Source: Siphonodentalium dalli | Lineage: Eukaryota > Mollusca > Scaphopoda > Gadilida > Siphonodentaliidae | Length of the DNA stretch: 64,000 bases | NCBI GenBank assembly: GCA_032622095.1 | Contig: CP136065.1 | Span: 241,593,530 to 241,657,529 of the forward strand | Direction of reading: 5' to 3' | Notes under the pieces: generated by a model | What the model was told of the DNA's origin: nothing | Seen by the model: only the letters and a program-made list of their open reading frames with translations | Databases searched by the model: none | Shown here: positions 33,093 to 43,782 of the stretch, piece by piece | Position numbering within the stretch: the first letter of the stretch is position 1 | Layout of the letters: each line of letters opens with the position of its first letter | Position numbers and translations under genes: made by a program

Positions 33093-33492
33093 TTAACCCT
33101 TTACCCAACAAACCGGCCAAAAACGGCCAAATAAAGCTGCAACAGCCTAAATTATCTTGGGTCTGTCTCAATAAAACCATACAAATATAGATAGCATTGG
33201 AACCGGTTCATTGACCACATTGTGATGGTTACAGTTATACCCTGTGCCAATGCATTCTCTTATATATGCGAGTCGACCATAGGTCGCCTCGCATATAGAA
33301 GAGAATGCATTGGCCTAAACAAAATCTTTTTTAAACACTTTTTACCATTTTTTCTTACATTCTTTAACAATTTTATAATTTTTAATGTGTTAAGCCAATG
33401 CATTCTCTTATATATGCGAGGCGACCTATGGTCGAATCGCATATATAAGAGAATGCATTGGCACAGGGCCGTTCTGTTGGGTAAAGGGTTAA
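33093..33492 (+). mobile_element. Twin-hairpin TTAA MITE, copy 1 (in the gag leader)
   Basis: TTAA at 33093-33096 and 33489-33492, with outer termini CCCTTTACCCAACA and TGTTGGGTAAAGGG. About 150 bp of left arm (CCGGCCAAAAACGGCC, TCTGTCTCAATAAAACCAT) leads to hairpin 1 (33247-33313), an 80-bp AT spacer, hairpin 2 (33403-33470) and a short right end. Each hairpin arm runs from CCAATGCATTCTC to TATATATGCGAG, with a CGACC-ATA-GGTCG tip. Hairpin 2 is the reverse complement of hairpin 1. It lies between the retrotransposon primer-binding site and gag. Confidence 0.9.
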
Positions 33493-33546
33493 CCGAACGT
33501 TCAATTCGGTTGTTATTATGTTGTTTCCTGACTCTTTATGACATAT

Positions 33547-33557
33547 CGCCGTCGCCA
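33547..33557 (-). promoter_or_regulatory. Primer-binding site of the Ty3/gypsy element
   Basis: Minus-strand TGGCGACGGCG begins two bases inside the 5' LTR. TGG plus seven or eight more bases would pair with a tRNA 3' end of the type ...GTCGCCA. A serine tRNA is possible, but this is inferred from memory of tRNA ends. Confidence 0.6.
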
Positions 33558-33559
33558 GA

Positions 33560-33696
33560 TGTGATGTATTTATAAGGGTTATCGTTGATTAATATATAAT
33601 GGAGCACATTTTATGATATATTCTATTAATCCGTATACATGAAGAGACCAACATAATTCGTACATAATATGCGTAATTCGCATTGCACACATGACA
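33560..33696 (-). repeat. 5' LTR of the Ty3/gypsy element
   Basis: Pairs with 26028-26163. Ends are TGTGATG and TGACA (plus strand). Differences between the two LTRs, substitutions and small indels across roughly 136 bp, indicate an old insertion. Confidence 0.88.
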
Positions 33697-33839
33697 ATAT
33701 ACCGGTATATACAGTGCGGGCAACCAACGAGTATGGATACAGCAACATTGTGATCGATCAGTTTAATTAGTGAGTGTTGACAGTGATCTTTCTCCCAATC
33801 GTCACCAAACTTCAAATGGATCTTCTGGGTGACCACTAG

Positions 33840-34600
33840 ATGTGAGTCATCGAACATTGCCGCCAGTAGCCATTTTGGCTTTTACTCTTTGCATGATAAA
33901 ATCCTGCGCCATATCCTACAGGCCACATCACTCATCTGATTGTCACAAAATACTTCATAAGGATATTTTGGGTGACCCTAGATGGGAGACATACAACTTT
34001 TCCAAATTTCTTAAAAAACATGGCCACTAGCGGCAATTTTAATTGGATTTCACATTTGAATCCAACAGCACACCCTGCATTTACTGGAGAACATGCATGT
34101 TTTAAAGTTTACAGGTATGTTCAGGATCACATCTAGATTGGAGCTGTCGAAATTGAACGATATTCAATCAAACACATGGTTGCCGACAGTCATCTTGGAT
34201 TTTCTTTACCAAATACCTCGGGATTCCCTATGCTGCCAACATTTTCTTTCCAATTGATCAAACATCATATCACTCTTCGCTTGACCTATGGTATTACTTA
34301 AACATTTAAACTTTCCGCATTCCTTATCGATGTAATGACTGTAATGTCTGACATTATCCCCTCTCGGATTTCTCATTTTAATCCATTGACACATTCTACA
34401 GCGCAGAATTGTTGGAGTAATTTTTTGAAATTTTACAGGCGTGTGTGATATCGCCTTTAGATAGAGGATATCGAATTCGAACAATTTTCAATGAAAAATA
34501 TGACCGCCGGAAGCCATCTTGGATTTTACTCTTTGCATGACTATATCCATAGATACGCCCTATACATCACACCGATAATCCAATCGGCAATACACTTCAT
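33840..34600 (+). repeat. Degenerate relatives of the GGCCGCCAGCAGCCATCTTGG unit
   Basis: Several units in tandem, each with a .GCC.CCAGTAGCCATTTTGG- or GCC.TCTTGGATTTTACTCTT-like block, CTTTGCATGA.TA.ATCC and GATATTTTGGGTGACC.CTAGAT. They are more diverged than at 11,580-12,300, and terminal repeats were not found. Confidence 0.5.
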
Positions 34601-36182
34601 ACGGATTTTTAGGGTGACCTCTAGATTTGTACTATCATTGTGTTAAAAACATGGACAACACTGTAAGTCATCTATATATTCTAATTACATGAACAATATT
34701 GTAACGATCTTGGGCAATGCCATAACATTGTGTTTAATATAAACGGATTGGCAGAAGCAATCATGCAAGGAATAATTTTATGAGGTAACGCATAATTAAA
34801 CATTTACTTCATAAATTCGTGAGATGGGTTAGCACTCCCGTATGGAGCCTCACACCGACCTAAGTAGATTACAGTCAACGGTGCATTGTTCGCTCTGTTT
34901 GGGGTTCCATAAAGGGTTAATCGCTTTGGAATAGTTTCAAGATGAGGAATCACGCGATTCTAAAGCTAAAATAAAAATTATTTTGAAAAATAAAAAAACG
35001 TGGTAATATCGTATTAAGGCCTATATGACTCAGTAACATGCAGTATGGTGGATCCGTGGGAGAAAAACAAATAGAAGGTGAATTGTGAAATTTCTGGTAT
35101 AAACATCCTGTCGATTTGGATCTTGCAAGCTAGACAGAGCCCGTGGTTACCATGGTAACCGTTGGAAAACATGGGAACCAGACTTAGCCAAAGCAGCGTC
35201 GAAAGAGCAAAAACCAGGCTACGTATTTTGATGTGGAATGCTTCAGATTGATAACAAAGAATGAAGGGCAAGGGCAGCGGAGGTTCTTTTCGAACTTGAC
35301 ATGCTATCCACAAAAAAAAAAAAAAAAAATTTCATACGTTGAAAATCTATACAATAAAGACCACAATGTTGTCATCTACACCGCCCTACTGATATCCTAC
35401 GTCTCTCAAATAAAAATAAATACGTCATTAGATTCGAGTACATGCGTTTATACGCAATAATTGGCGACCATGTGTTAAATTGCTTACGATGAGCGCTATG
35501 TGGATCAAAACATGATAGGTAATCGATTCATGGACCATGTTTGAGACAATCTGCCATTTGATGAGCACGCTAAACACGTCATGGCTGAACATTACGCCCG
35601 TCTTCGTCGTCGATAATTGTAAAATGTTCAAATTATACGGACTGCACCACTCGGCCCTGATTGCACCACTCGGACCTGATTGCTGAGCACTTCAGAATGA
35701 CAAACGCGACATTGTTATTGTCCTTTCATAAGCTTGATTTCAAAGATGGAACAAAGCCGTGTTTATTTTGGTTGTGGTGCGATCTCGTAATTGGCGCCAT
35801 CAACTGGGAAATTGGTCAACCGATTTAAATGGGGATTGCTATGCAACTCTTCGGGGCCAAAAACAGGTTTATAACAAAACACTCATAACATTGTTATTGA
35901 TAGACTACTTTAATCTGCCGTTCTTCGACGGTTTCAGAGAATTAAGATATCCAGATTGTCTTTAGACGTAAATATATATCAACAAGACGGGAGTTATTTC
36001 ATAAATACGACCGACCTATATCGTTAAATTTCAATTCACTTATATCATTGCCATTTTGGACCCGTTTTCGGACTTATGAAAGTCATCCATTTCAGAAGTA
36101 AGACACCTTGTCTTACAATGTATATGGTCATTAAAATAGGAACTTTCAGTTTATAGGACTCATTTTGTCAGGCTCAAATATT
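34601..36182. other. No gene seen
   Basis: AT-rich DNA. A short palindrome GGTTACCATGGTAACC lies near 35,146-35,161 and a poly-A tract near 35,312-35,329. Open frames (35,014-35,313, 35,233-35,460 and 35,759-35,965) have no recognisable features. Confidence 0.35.
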
Positions 36183-36760
36183 TGATTCAGGCCTCTAACA
36201 TACATGAGGGTACAACCCCCTTCGTTACCCCTTATGATTGAGGCCTCTAACATGCATGAGGGTACAACCCCCTTCGTTACCCCTTATGATTGAGGCCTCT
36301 AATATACATGAGTGTATTACCCCGCTTCCTTACCCCGTATGATTGAGGCCTCTAACATACATGGTGGTACAACCCCCTTCATTAACCATTATGATTCAGG
36401 CCTCTGATATACATGAGGATATACCCCTTCATTACCCCATATGGCTGAAGCCTCTAACATACATGATGGTACAACCCCGTTATGATTCAGGCCTCTAATA
36501 TACATGAGGGTATAACCCCCTTCATTACCCCTTATGATGTATGCCTTTATATATAACATACATGGTGGTACAACCCCCTTCATTACCCATTATGATTCAC
36601 GACTTTGATACACATGAGAGTACAACTCCCTTCCTTATACCCCTTATGATTTAGGCCTCTAAGATACACCAAGGTACAACTCCATCCCTTATCCCTTATG
36701 ATTCAGGCATCCAATATACATGAGGGTACAACTCATTCCTTTCCTTACCCCATGGATTCC
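36183..36760 (+). repeat. 52-bp minisatellite
   Basis: About eleven degenerate units containing GGCCTCTAACATACATGAGG, GTACAACCCCCTTC and TACCCCTTATGATT. The first two units are exactly 52 bp apart (36,191 and 36,243). Later units drift in length and sequence. Confidence 0.85.
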
Positions 36761-37013
36761 GGAATCCGGCTTTAAACAAAAAGACATGGAATCGATGATC
36801 GAGTTTACGAATTTAATAACAATGAATTATTATTTATTTGGGAGAAAAACAACAATGTAGGCAATAACGGGATATTATTCTTCCTAATATCTAATGTAGT
36901 TCACGGACCACGTGAGACATTCGGCGAGATCTCCATCCGCCATCATTGGCCGGCTAACATATACATAGTCCCCAAACTAGTTACAATTATTACGGTGGTA
37001 TACTTAAGAAACG

Positions 37014-37157
37014 GATGTTCATTTGCTTGCGTTCCATATATATATATAGAGTATGGATGCAAGTTACTCTGACATGTTGTGTGGAACGCCACACATAAAA
37101 AATGTCGGACCAACTTGCATCCATACTCTATGGAATGCAACAAAATCAACATCCATT
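37014..37157. repeat. Inverted repeat (foldback)
   Basis: Arms of about 60 bp: GGATGTTCATTTGCTTGCGT, then AGAGTATGGATGCAAGTT, and CGACAT/ATGTC at the centre, matched by AACTTGCATCCATACTCTA, TGGAATGCAACAAAATC and AACATCC. The left arm has an extra TA-dinucleotide run. It ends about 35 bp from the next twin-hairpin MITE. Confidence 0.7.
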
Positions 37158-37192
37158 ACTTATATCACCACTCAACCAAGTCAACTGGTTGA

Positions 37193-37592
37193 TTAACCCT
37201 TTACCCAACAAACCGGCCACAACCGGCCAAATAAAGCTTCAACAGCCTAAAATATCTTCGGTCTGTCTCAATAGAACCATACAAATATGGATATAATTGG
37301 AACCGGCTCCTTGACCACATTGTGATAGTTACAGTTATGCCATGTGCCAATGCATTCTCTTATATATGCGAGTCGATCATAGGTCGCCTCGCATATATAA
37401 GAGAATGCATTGGCCTAAAAAAATCTTTTTTTAACACTTTTTACCATTTTTTCTTACATTCTTTAACAATTTTATAATTTTAAATGTGTTAAGCCAATGC
37501 ATTCTCTTATATATGCGAGGCGACCTATGGTCGACTCGCATATATAAGAGAATGCATTGGCACAGGGCCCTTCTGTTTGGGTAAAGGGTTAA
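37193..37592 (+). mobile_element. Twin-hairpin TTAA MITE, copy 2
   Basis: TTAA 37193-37196 and 37589-37592, 400 bp, the same length as copy 1. Both hairpins (37347-37414 and 37495-37562) are intact apart from a base or two. It is almost collinear with copy 1 through the left arm and the AT spacer. Confidence 0.9.
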
Positions 37593-37860
37593 AAGAGCAT
37601 TAAGCGCCCATGTCCAACGTTATTCTCGTAGCTCGTTGCAAGTTGCGTCCACACACAAATGGATGAAAGTTGAGGTCAGCGCGCGACGTCATGTGACGTA
37701 AATTCGACCAACCAACGTCCTTGTATTCATGTTCCACAACGCGAATTCATGTGTGAGTGTAACTATAGTGATCTGTATAGTGATATTTACAGTGTTAATA
37801 TCTATGTAGGCATCTTGTGACGAACATGAAGTAAAACTACAGAATTCTTGAATTTCACTA

Positions 37861-38276
37861 TCAATGGGGCTGAAATGGTCGTTGTTACCCCCCTTTCGTT
37901 CAGTTGGGTACCCAGCTTTTTAAAACTTTCAGTTGGGTACCCAGCTTTTATAAAATTTACAGTTGGGTACCCAGCTTTATGAGCAGTCAATCTGCAGTAC
38001 CTATGTCCTATGCATACAATTCTTCTACGCTATTATTTTAAGCATCGTGACGAATAGACATCATAATTCATATGTAAACAAGAATTCACACATTTACCAG
38101 GTTCATTTCGCAATCAACTGAGGGCAATCACTAATTAAATCAAGCTCTGTTTTAGATTTCATAAAGCTGGGTACCCAAATGTAAATTTCACAAAAGCTGG
38201 GTACCCAACTGAAGATAAAAAAAGCTGGGTACCCAACTGAACAAAAGGGTGTGACAGTGACCATTTCAGCATCAAT
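37861..38276. mobile_element. Foldback element with tandem repeats in both arms
   Basis: The left arm starts TCAATGGGGCTGAAATGGTC and carries three units of CAGTTGGGTACCCAGCTTT (37,901-37,979). The right arm carries three inverted units AAAGCTGGGTACCCAACTG (38,162-38,240) and ends GTGACCATTTCAGC.TCAA. A unique middle of about 180 bp separates them. Arms built of short tandem repeats resemble Drosophila FB-type foldback elements in organisation only. Confidence 0.7.
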
Positions 38277-38358
38277 GCGATGTAGTTGGAATCTGGCGTA
38301 TACGATAGTGGGAATCCGGCTCCAAAATGGGGCTTGTATAGGCCTACACAGGTATTTG

Positions 38359-38436
38359 GCACAATATACCCCACTACCCCAAAGACATATATGTAAGTCT
38401 TATATATATGTCTTTGTGGTGGTGGGGTATATTGTG
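38359..38436. repeat. Perfect-type hairpin
   Basis: Arms of about 34 bp: GCACAATATACCCCACTACC and CCAAAGACATATAT, matched by ATATATGTCTTTGTGG and TGGTGGGGTATATTGTGC, with a loop of about ten bases. Confidence 0.75.
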
Positions 38437-38579
38437 CTATATATATGTGTTTGTATATATAGCCTCATACATGAAAGACAAGTTATTATATCTCGCTTTT
38501 GCCATATACTGAGGATAAACATAGGTTGATAAGTACCGTACATGTGCATGACATTGTTATGTACGAAACTTATATACGT

Positions 38580-39097
38580 TTAAAGGCACGTGCGGCGTTC
38601 GTTGCAGAAATATTCATATTTGTTCAAATCGCCATCAACAGAAGGAATATAAAAATATATATAGTTGTGTTCATATGCCAAACATAATCAGCGCTTAAAT
38701 AGTATATTGTCGTCAAGACGTACGATGGTGTACGTAAACAAGAGCCAGCTCGTGTTACAGAAGTTGTGGTGCTTCCGTTTACAATTATATTGGTTAATCA
38801 CACACAAATAATATAAACGCTCTTTATTATTTCCATATCAGGAAAACAGCAACAAATAACGCTCTTTATGTTTACCATATCCGGATCTAAACAAAAGCAA
38901 GGTAACGTAAAGTTGTTTTGCTTTTGTTTACATAACAAAGGGGGGAAATGACAATAACATAGTGTTTATGCATTATTTCTGATTGGTATAAGAATAAAGT
39001 CGGTCTATATTTTACTATTCTTTCTGTTTATGGCGGTTTTTGAAGGAAGTGAATATTATAACAGCATACCCACCGTCAACGCCGCCCGTATCTGTAA
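38580..39097 (+). mobile_element. TTAA-bounded MITE, AGGTACGGGCGG family, copy 2
   Basis: TTAA 38580-38583 at the left; at the right it has decayed to GTAA (39094-39097). Termini are AGGCACGTGCGGCG and CGCCGCCCGTATCT. It is highly similar to 6655-7135 throughout, plus an extra segment (about 38,750-38,790, GTGTTACAGAAGTTGTGG). Confidence 0.78.
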
Positions 39098-39197
39098 GAG
39101 TGGTAGGATTTCAGTTTCCATTTTCTACATAAACGCTCTTTATCACCACCATGTTACGATACATTTAATGTCGACGCTCTTTAATGTTACAATAAGT

Positions 39198-39686
39198 TTA
39201 AAGGTACTCAATACGAACAGAGGGTCCCCATCTCAACAGATTCCAACAACAACAATCCGATCAGAGGGTCTTATATTACTATTTCTTTGGCTTTGGGCGG
39301 TAAAAAATATTTGATTCGAGTTGAGGAACCCATCAAACAAAGCTCAGAGTTATTAGATATTGATTTTTGAAATTTGTTAGTTTCTCGAGATGAGTACTAA
39401 TAATTGCCGTCAGTTTCGTAACCTGCGCGAGATGTGTACACCAAAACACAATTCAAACAGACAAGGATGGATAACTCTAAAATCAAGTGGTAATAATAAC
39501 GTAATTTTTAATGAGTTCTGGGCCAGAAAGTATTCCCGATAATGAAAAATAATAGATTTCTAAAATCGATATCTAACAAATCTGAGCATTGATGGGTGAC
39601 TTCCTCAACTCGAATCAAATATTTTTGACCCCCAAAGCCATTGAAATAGTAATTGAGAGGAGTTTGATCGGATTGAGTACCTTTAA
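39198..39686 (+). mobile_element. TTAA-bounded MITE, GTACTCAAT family
   Basis: TTAA 39198-39201 and 39683-39686, termini AGGTACTCAATACG and GGATTGAGTACCT. The interior is itself roughly palindromic. CTATTTCTTTGGCTTTGG, GATTCGAGTTGAGGAA and TTAGATATTGATTTTTGAAA appear forward on the left and inverted on the right around a unique centre. Confidence 0.8.
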
Positions 39687-40971
39687 GTCTGTGCACGACA
39701 CAGGAGCATGGCCAAAGCAAACAGTTTACCAGGTTTAATTTGAGTAGATTTCATAACATTTCCCTGCTACCACGGACAATGTCAATGAAAATAATTGTGT
39801 ACCTTGTCAAAATGAACGATTTTAACACAAACGAATTTCGAATTAATAGACATGTTTAGATTCGCTTTTGAAGTTGCTGTCGTCATTTCTATTGCGTTGC
39901 TATCGGTGTGAAATTTCGAATAATTATCCCTTTCTTTACTGAATAATCATTGACGAGTAGTTATTCTTACTTTGAAAATGTTCAGATATTACGTTCAACA
40001 AACGTTTGTATAATCTGAATATTTCTCTCCAATAAATAGGACACCTTATGTGCTAATTATATTATCTGCCGTCAGCTTATTTCCCCCGAAACCCCTCCAG
40101 ATGAATAATGGACCATTCCAATGTATACTTGTATAATTGAGTGGGGGAATCCATTTAGGAAAGAAAGGGTAAACGTGTAGGAATCCGGGTCATAAGAAAG
40201 TGGATAAACAACACGAGTGTCCATATTTGATATTAGCAAAGACGCTTCTACACGATCAGATGTGAACATGCGGACGTCTCCTAGTATATTATACATGAAT
40301 ACAATGTCTACATATTACTTTATAGTTTACAACAATACATGCATGTGTGTGGCAAAGCGATGTATGTGTTGGTTTGGTTTCCTCCATCAAGTTAAAAAGG
40401 TGTATACATCGGAATTGTCCATTATTAATTTTGGAGGGATGGACAGGTAATATACTCAAACGACAGATAATAAAAGCGAAGAAGGAGCCATATGTTTTGA
40501 GGGAAAATGTTCAGATAAATATTCATGGGAAAATATTATTCCAGTCAAAGATGGCTGCCAAAATGGCACAACAAAATTAAAATTAAAAAACATTTGCGAT
40601 TTTTAAATGTCTCTTGTTATTGTACTTCCGTTTGGTAGAGACTACGCATTGTGACCATTTTGATTTACATCGGTTGCCTAACTCTTCTATAGCGGACTTT
40701 AAGCGTAAATCACCCGCTCATATATAAACACAAATAACCGTAATGAAATGTCACAATTATGAAAGTAAGCGGGTTTATGCCACAGAAAACAGTATATTTA
40801 TTGTGAGCTCCACAATGGTTGTCAACTGAAAGTATTTATTTAATGTGAAAAATATATTTTATCACAATGTTTACACAATTTCAAAAGAATACGAACTCAT
40901 TTGACCTCGAGAACTTCGTCTATAACAGTTCGGATCTTCTCTTGACTTAAACAAAGATATCAAATGTGAGG
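39687..40971. other. No gene seen
   Basis: Unique-looking AT-rich DNA. A fragment near 40,090-40,140 (CCTCCAGATGAATAATGGAC, CATTCCAATGTAT) is the inverse of text near 58,700-58,740, a possible old repeat. Short open frames at 40,217-40,580 are unremarkable. Confidence 0.35.
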
Positions 40972-41409
40972 TTAAAGGTACTCAATTAACGCTCACAAAT
41001 TACTATTTCCTTGGCTTGGGGGTAACAAATATTTGATTCGAGTCGAGGAACCCACCACTTAAAGCTAAGAGTGATCAGATATCGATGTTTGAAATCTATT
41101 ATTTTAATTTTAGGTGGCCCAGTAAACTGTTGACGAGAAGAACTTATCTGACCAGATAGCGGATGAAGATCGATAACTCTAAAATCCGTGGCTTTTTTGT
41201 GTCAGATATTTGACAACTGGCAAAATTTCGTTGAACACAACGTTTATAAATAACAGGTTTTTGGGCAATTTGATACTATAGTTGAATGTGGTTAGCATTA
41301 TTTTTGGGCAATTAATCGATTCTGATAACTGAAGCGGCATTTCAAAAAAATTTGTTGTTGTTGGAATCTGATGATATGGAGACCGTCGAATCGGATTGAG
41401 TACCTTTAA
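40972..41409 (+). mobile_element. TTAA-bounded MITE, GTACTCAAT family
   Basis: TTAA 40972-40975 and 41406-41409, termini AGGTACTCAATTAACG and GGATTGAGTACCT. It shares TTACTATTTCCTTGGCTTGG and GATTCGAGTCGAGGAACCCA with 39198-39686, and the right-hand ATAACAGGTTTTTGG..AATTTGATAC with 2,716-2,740. Confidence 0.82.
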
Positions 41410-41569
41410 TCGTAAATACACGGCAGCTTAATTTAACACAATAGTTAGGTAATAACACATCGTTATGACCGTAAGATATCACTCTTTCTTATAAATGTAA
41501 CATTTTTGTATTGATTTGTATGATAAAGTCGATCAAAATTGACGAAAAATCTCGCCACTGGATCTGGGC

Positions 41570-41924
41570 TTAAATGGGTACTGTACACTAAATCTGGCCA
41601 TTTTTGGGACCATCTCCTTTTATACTCAACATAATAATATGTAACAAATGAATGAATTTGAGCCATGGATGAGTGCAAAATACACTGATTTATCATATGA
41701 ACGATAAACACAACGTGGTAGTTATAATGAAAATGAATTTATGACTCCAGTCATAAATTCATTTTCATTATAATTACCATGTTGTTTGTGTCGTTCATAG
41801 AGCACATGAGTGTATTTTGCACTCATCCATGGCTCAAATTCATTCATTTGTTGCATATATCCTGTTGAGTATAAAAGGAGATGGTCTCATAAATGGCCGG
41901 ATTTAGTGTACAGTCCCCCTTTAA
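41570..41924 (+). mobile_element. TTAA-bounded palindromic MITE, AGGGGTACTGTACACT family, compact copy
   Basis: TTAA 41570-41573 and 41921-41924, 355 bp. Termini are ATGGGTACTGTACACTAAAT and ATTTAGTGTACAGTCCCCCT. Nearly the whole element is one palindrome: GGCCATTTTTGGGACCATCT, GAATTTGAGCCATGGATGAG and ATTATAATGAAAATGAATTT read back on the right. It shows the undisturbed form of 8706-9744 without the LINE. Confidence 0.85.
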
Positions 41925-42010
41925 AGTCTGATATAGAAGAGTAAGAGTGCGTTCATAAACTCGCAAATTTACCAGACATTCTTTTGTATTCAATTCGGTT
42001 CAGCAAGCTA

Positions 42011-42473
42011 CCCTTTACCCAACAAAACGGCAAAAAACGCCCAAATAAAGCTTCAACAGCCTAAAATATCTTCGGTCTGTCTCAATAACACCATACAAAT
42101 ATGGATATCATTGGAACCCGTTCATTGACCACATTGTGATGGTTACAGTTATGCCCTGTGCCAATGCATTCTCTTATATATGGGAGTCGACCATAGGTCG
42201 CCTCGCATATATAAGAGAATGCATTGGCCTAAAAATATTCTTTTTTTAACACTTTTTACCATTTTTTCTTACATTCTTTAACAATTTTAGAATTTTTTCT
42301 TACATTTTTTTTAACAATTTTTATAACATTTTTCTACATTCTTTGACAATTTTATCATTTTTAATATGTGTTAAGTCAATGCATTCTCTTATATATGCGA
42401 GGCGACCTATGGTCGACTCGCATATATAGGAGAATGCATTGGCACAGGGCCGTTCTGTTGGGTAAAGGGTTAA
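42011..42473 (+). mobile_element. Twin-hairpin MITE, copy 3, with a 19-bp direct repeat
   Basis: Termini CCCTTTACCCAACA and TGTTGGGTAAAGGG as usual, but TTAA is present only on the right (42470-42473). The element is flanked by the 19-bp direct repeat AATTCGGTTCAGCAAGCTA (41992-42010 and 42473-42491). Hairpins lie near 42161-42228 and 42374-42443. The spacer between them is longer, with three TTTTTCTTACATT-type repeats, as in the copy at 59580-60042. Confidence 0.85.
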
Positions 42474-42606
42474 ATTCGGTTCAGCAAGCTACAGTGTGTC
42501 AGAAACCGAATGAAAAAATGTAATGTATTTCCACTGATATCGATGCTATCGAAATTTGCCCGTAAATTCATGAACTTATCTCGCAAGAATCAATAATACA
42601 TGTATG

Positions 42607-43416
42607 TTAAAGACATATTATGTACTTGTTCGGGTGTGTGAAACTGATCAGTTAGTATCCAGGTGCTATGCCAACTGGAGGAATGTACCATTCTAATACT
42701 ATCGCCGAAAATCTGAAGCAAATCGACCGTACCACTCCATAGCGATGTGACTAAACACCGCCCGGACCAGCTCGGACCAGCCCGGACCAGCCCGGATCCC
42801 CCATATGGACTATATGAGTGATTGTAAGGCCAATATAAGTGCAGGGGTGTCATGGAAACCCACTCAGGGTCGCTATTAACCCTCAAAATGCCGGCATCGG
42901 CGAAAATGTTCGCCGCGAAATGAAACTAACAGCCCGGACCGCCCCTGCTGCGTCCAGGTGGGATTTTAGTATCCATACCTGTGCGGGGGTTATAATGAAA
43001 CCCAAATACGCACGGAGAGTGGTCAAGGTCAAACGGAAGTGCCGCTTATTAACCCCTAAACTTCCCAGATTCAGCCTGAATTAAAAAATTGCGCCCCCAA
43101 TAAACAAATTCACAGCCCGGACCCCCTTAATGTCCTCGTACTTCTAATAACTCCTTACATATGTGTTGTGGAACTCCATAGCAATCATCGTCTGAACTAT
43201 ATACGCTCAAATGAAAATATTTACTACTACGCATCTATCGGCGATAAACTAACGAAAACGATTTCGCAGTCGAGAGTCACTGCATTTAATTAATATATAA
43301 GAATGACGGTGTGTGTTGTAAATTTGGATACAATATTTGTTAAAATTACTACTTTGAGCAAGATTATTCTCCATTTATATTTGATCACCTTACCGGAGTG
43401 TTTCACATCACTTTAA
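42607..43416 (+). mobile_element. TTAA-bounded MITE, AGACATATTATG family, with GC-rich insert
   Basis: TTAA 42607-42610 and 43413-43416. Left end AGACATATTATGTACTTGTT; right end CCGGAGTGTTTCACATCACT. The parts outside the insert match 47088-47455 and the inverted copies at 4924-5258 and 47589-48369. A 430-bp segment (42744-43172) absent from the other copies divides it. Confidence 0.8.
42734..43182. mobile_element. GC-rich insertion flanked by ACTCCATAGC
   Basis: A 10-bp direct repeat ACTCCATAGC (42734-42743 and 43173-43182) flanks about 430 bp absent from sister MITE copies. The insert contains CCCGGACCAG repeated (42,768-42,795) and further GCCCGGACC occurrences near 42,930 and 43,114. No coding capacity or terminal repeats are seen. 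A target duplication of this length fits a retroposed or unknown element. Confidence 0.6.
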
Positions 43417-43433
43417 GGCAATGTGTTAGTAAC

Positions 43434-43707
43434 GCTGAAGGGGTCACTCTCACCAAAAAAAAGTGCTGAAGGGTACACAGGACATTCAGTTTTCGTATCT
43501 GCCATGATTTCTGTTAGAGAATAATTGTTTACGTTCCAATGAATATTAAAATGTACTGAAAACAAACTGTTAATGGGCGCCAGACTTTCATAAACACAAT
43601 TTAAGTAATGGTGTTCGTGCCAATCACAAACCCTGTGTACCCTTCAGCACATTTTCAAACCCTGTGTACCCTTCAGCACTTTTTTTGGTGAGAGTGACCC
43701 CTTCAGC
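43434..43707. mobile_element. MITE with ~50-bp terminal inverted repeats, GCTGAAGGGGTCACTC
   Basis: Left GCTGAAGGGGTCACTCTCAC, then AAAAAAAAGTGCTGAAGGGT and ACACAGG; the right end is the reverse complement, nearly perfect. It is flanked by GTTAGTAAC on both sides (43425-43433 and 43708-43716). Because terminal G/C bases overlap, the target duplication could be 7, 8 or 9 bp, which fits hAT or Mutator-like elements. An older relative lies at 3335-3530. Confidence 0.8.
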
Positions 43708-43782
43708 GTTAGTAACACCGTTATTTATGGAACTACATACATTTTACTTCTCAAGTCGTTAGCTTTCTTATAATTATGCATC

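Larger units (their letters stand above)
26023..33701 (-). mobile_element. Decayed Ty3/gypsy LTR retrotransposon with nested insertions
   Basis: Full-length element on the minus strand. Two LTRs of about 136 bp (26028-26163 and 33560-33696), both with TG...CA ends, are flanked by the 5-bp direct repeat ATATA (26023-26027 and 33697-33701). The first copy of that repeat lies in an AT dinucleotide run, so it is suggestive rather than decisive. Gene order gag, protease, RT, RNase H, integrase is that of Ty3/gypsy. All domains carry stops or frameshifts, and the internal region is cut by at least seven later events annotated separately. The element cannot be active. Confidence 0.9.
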
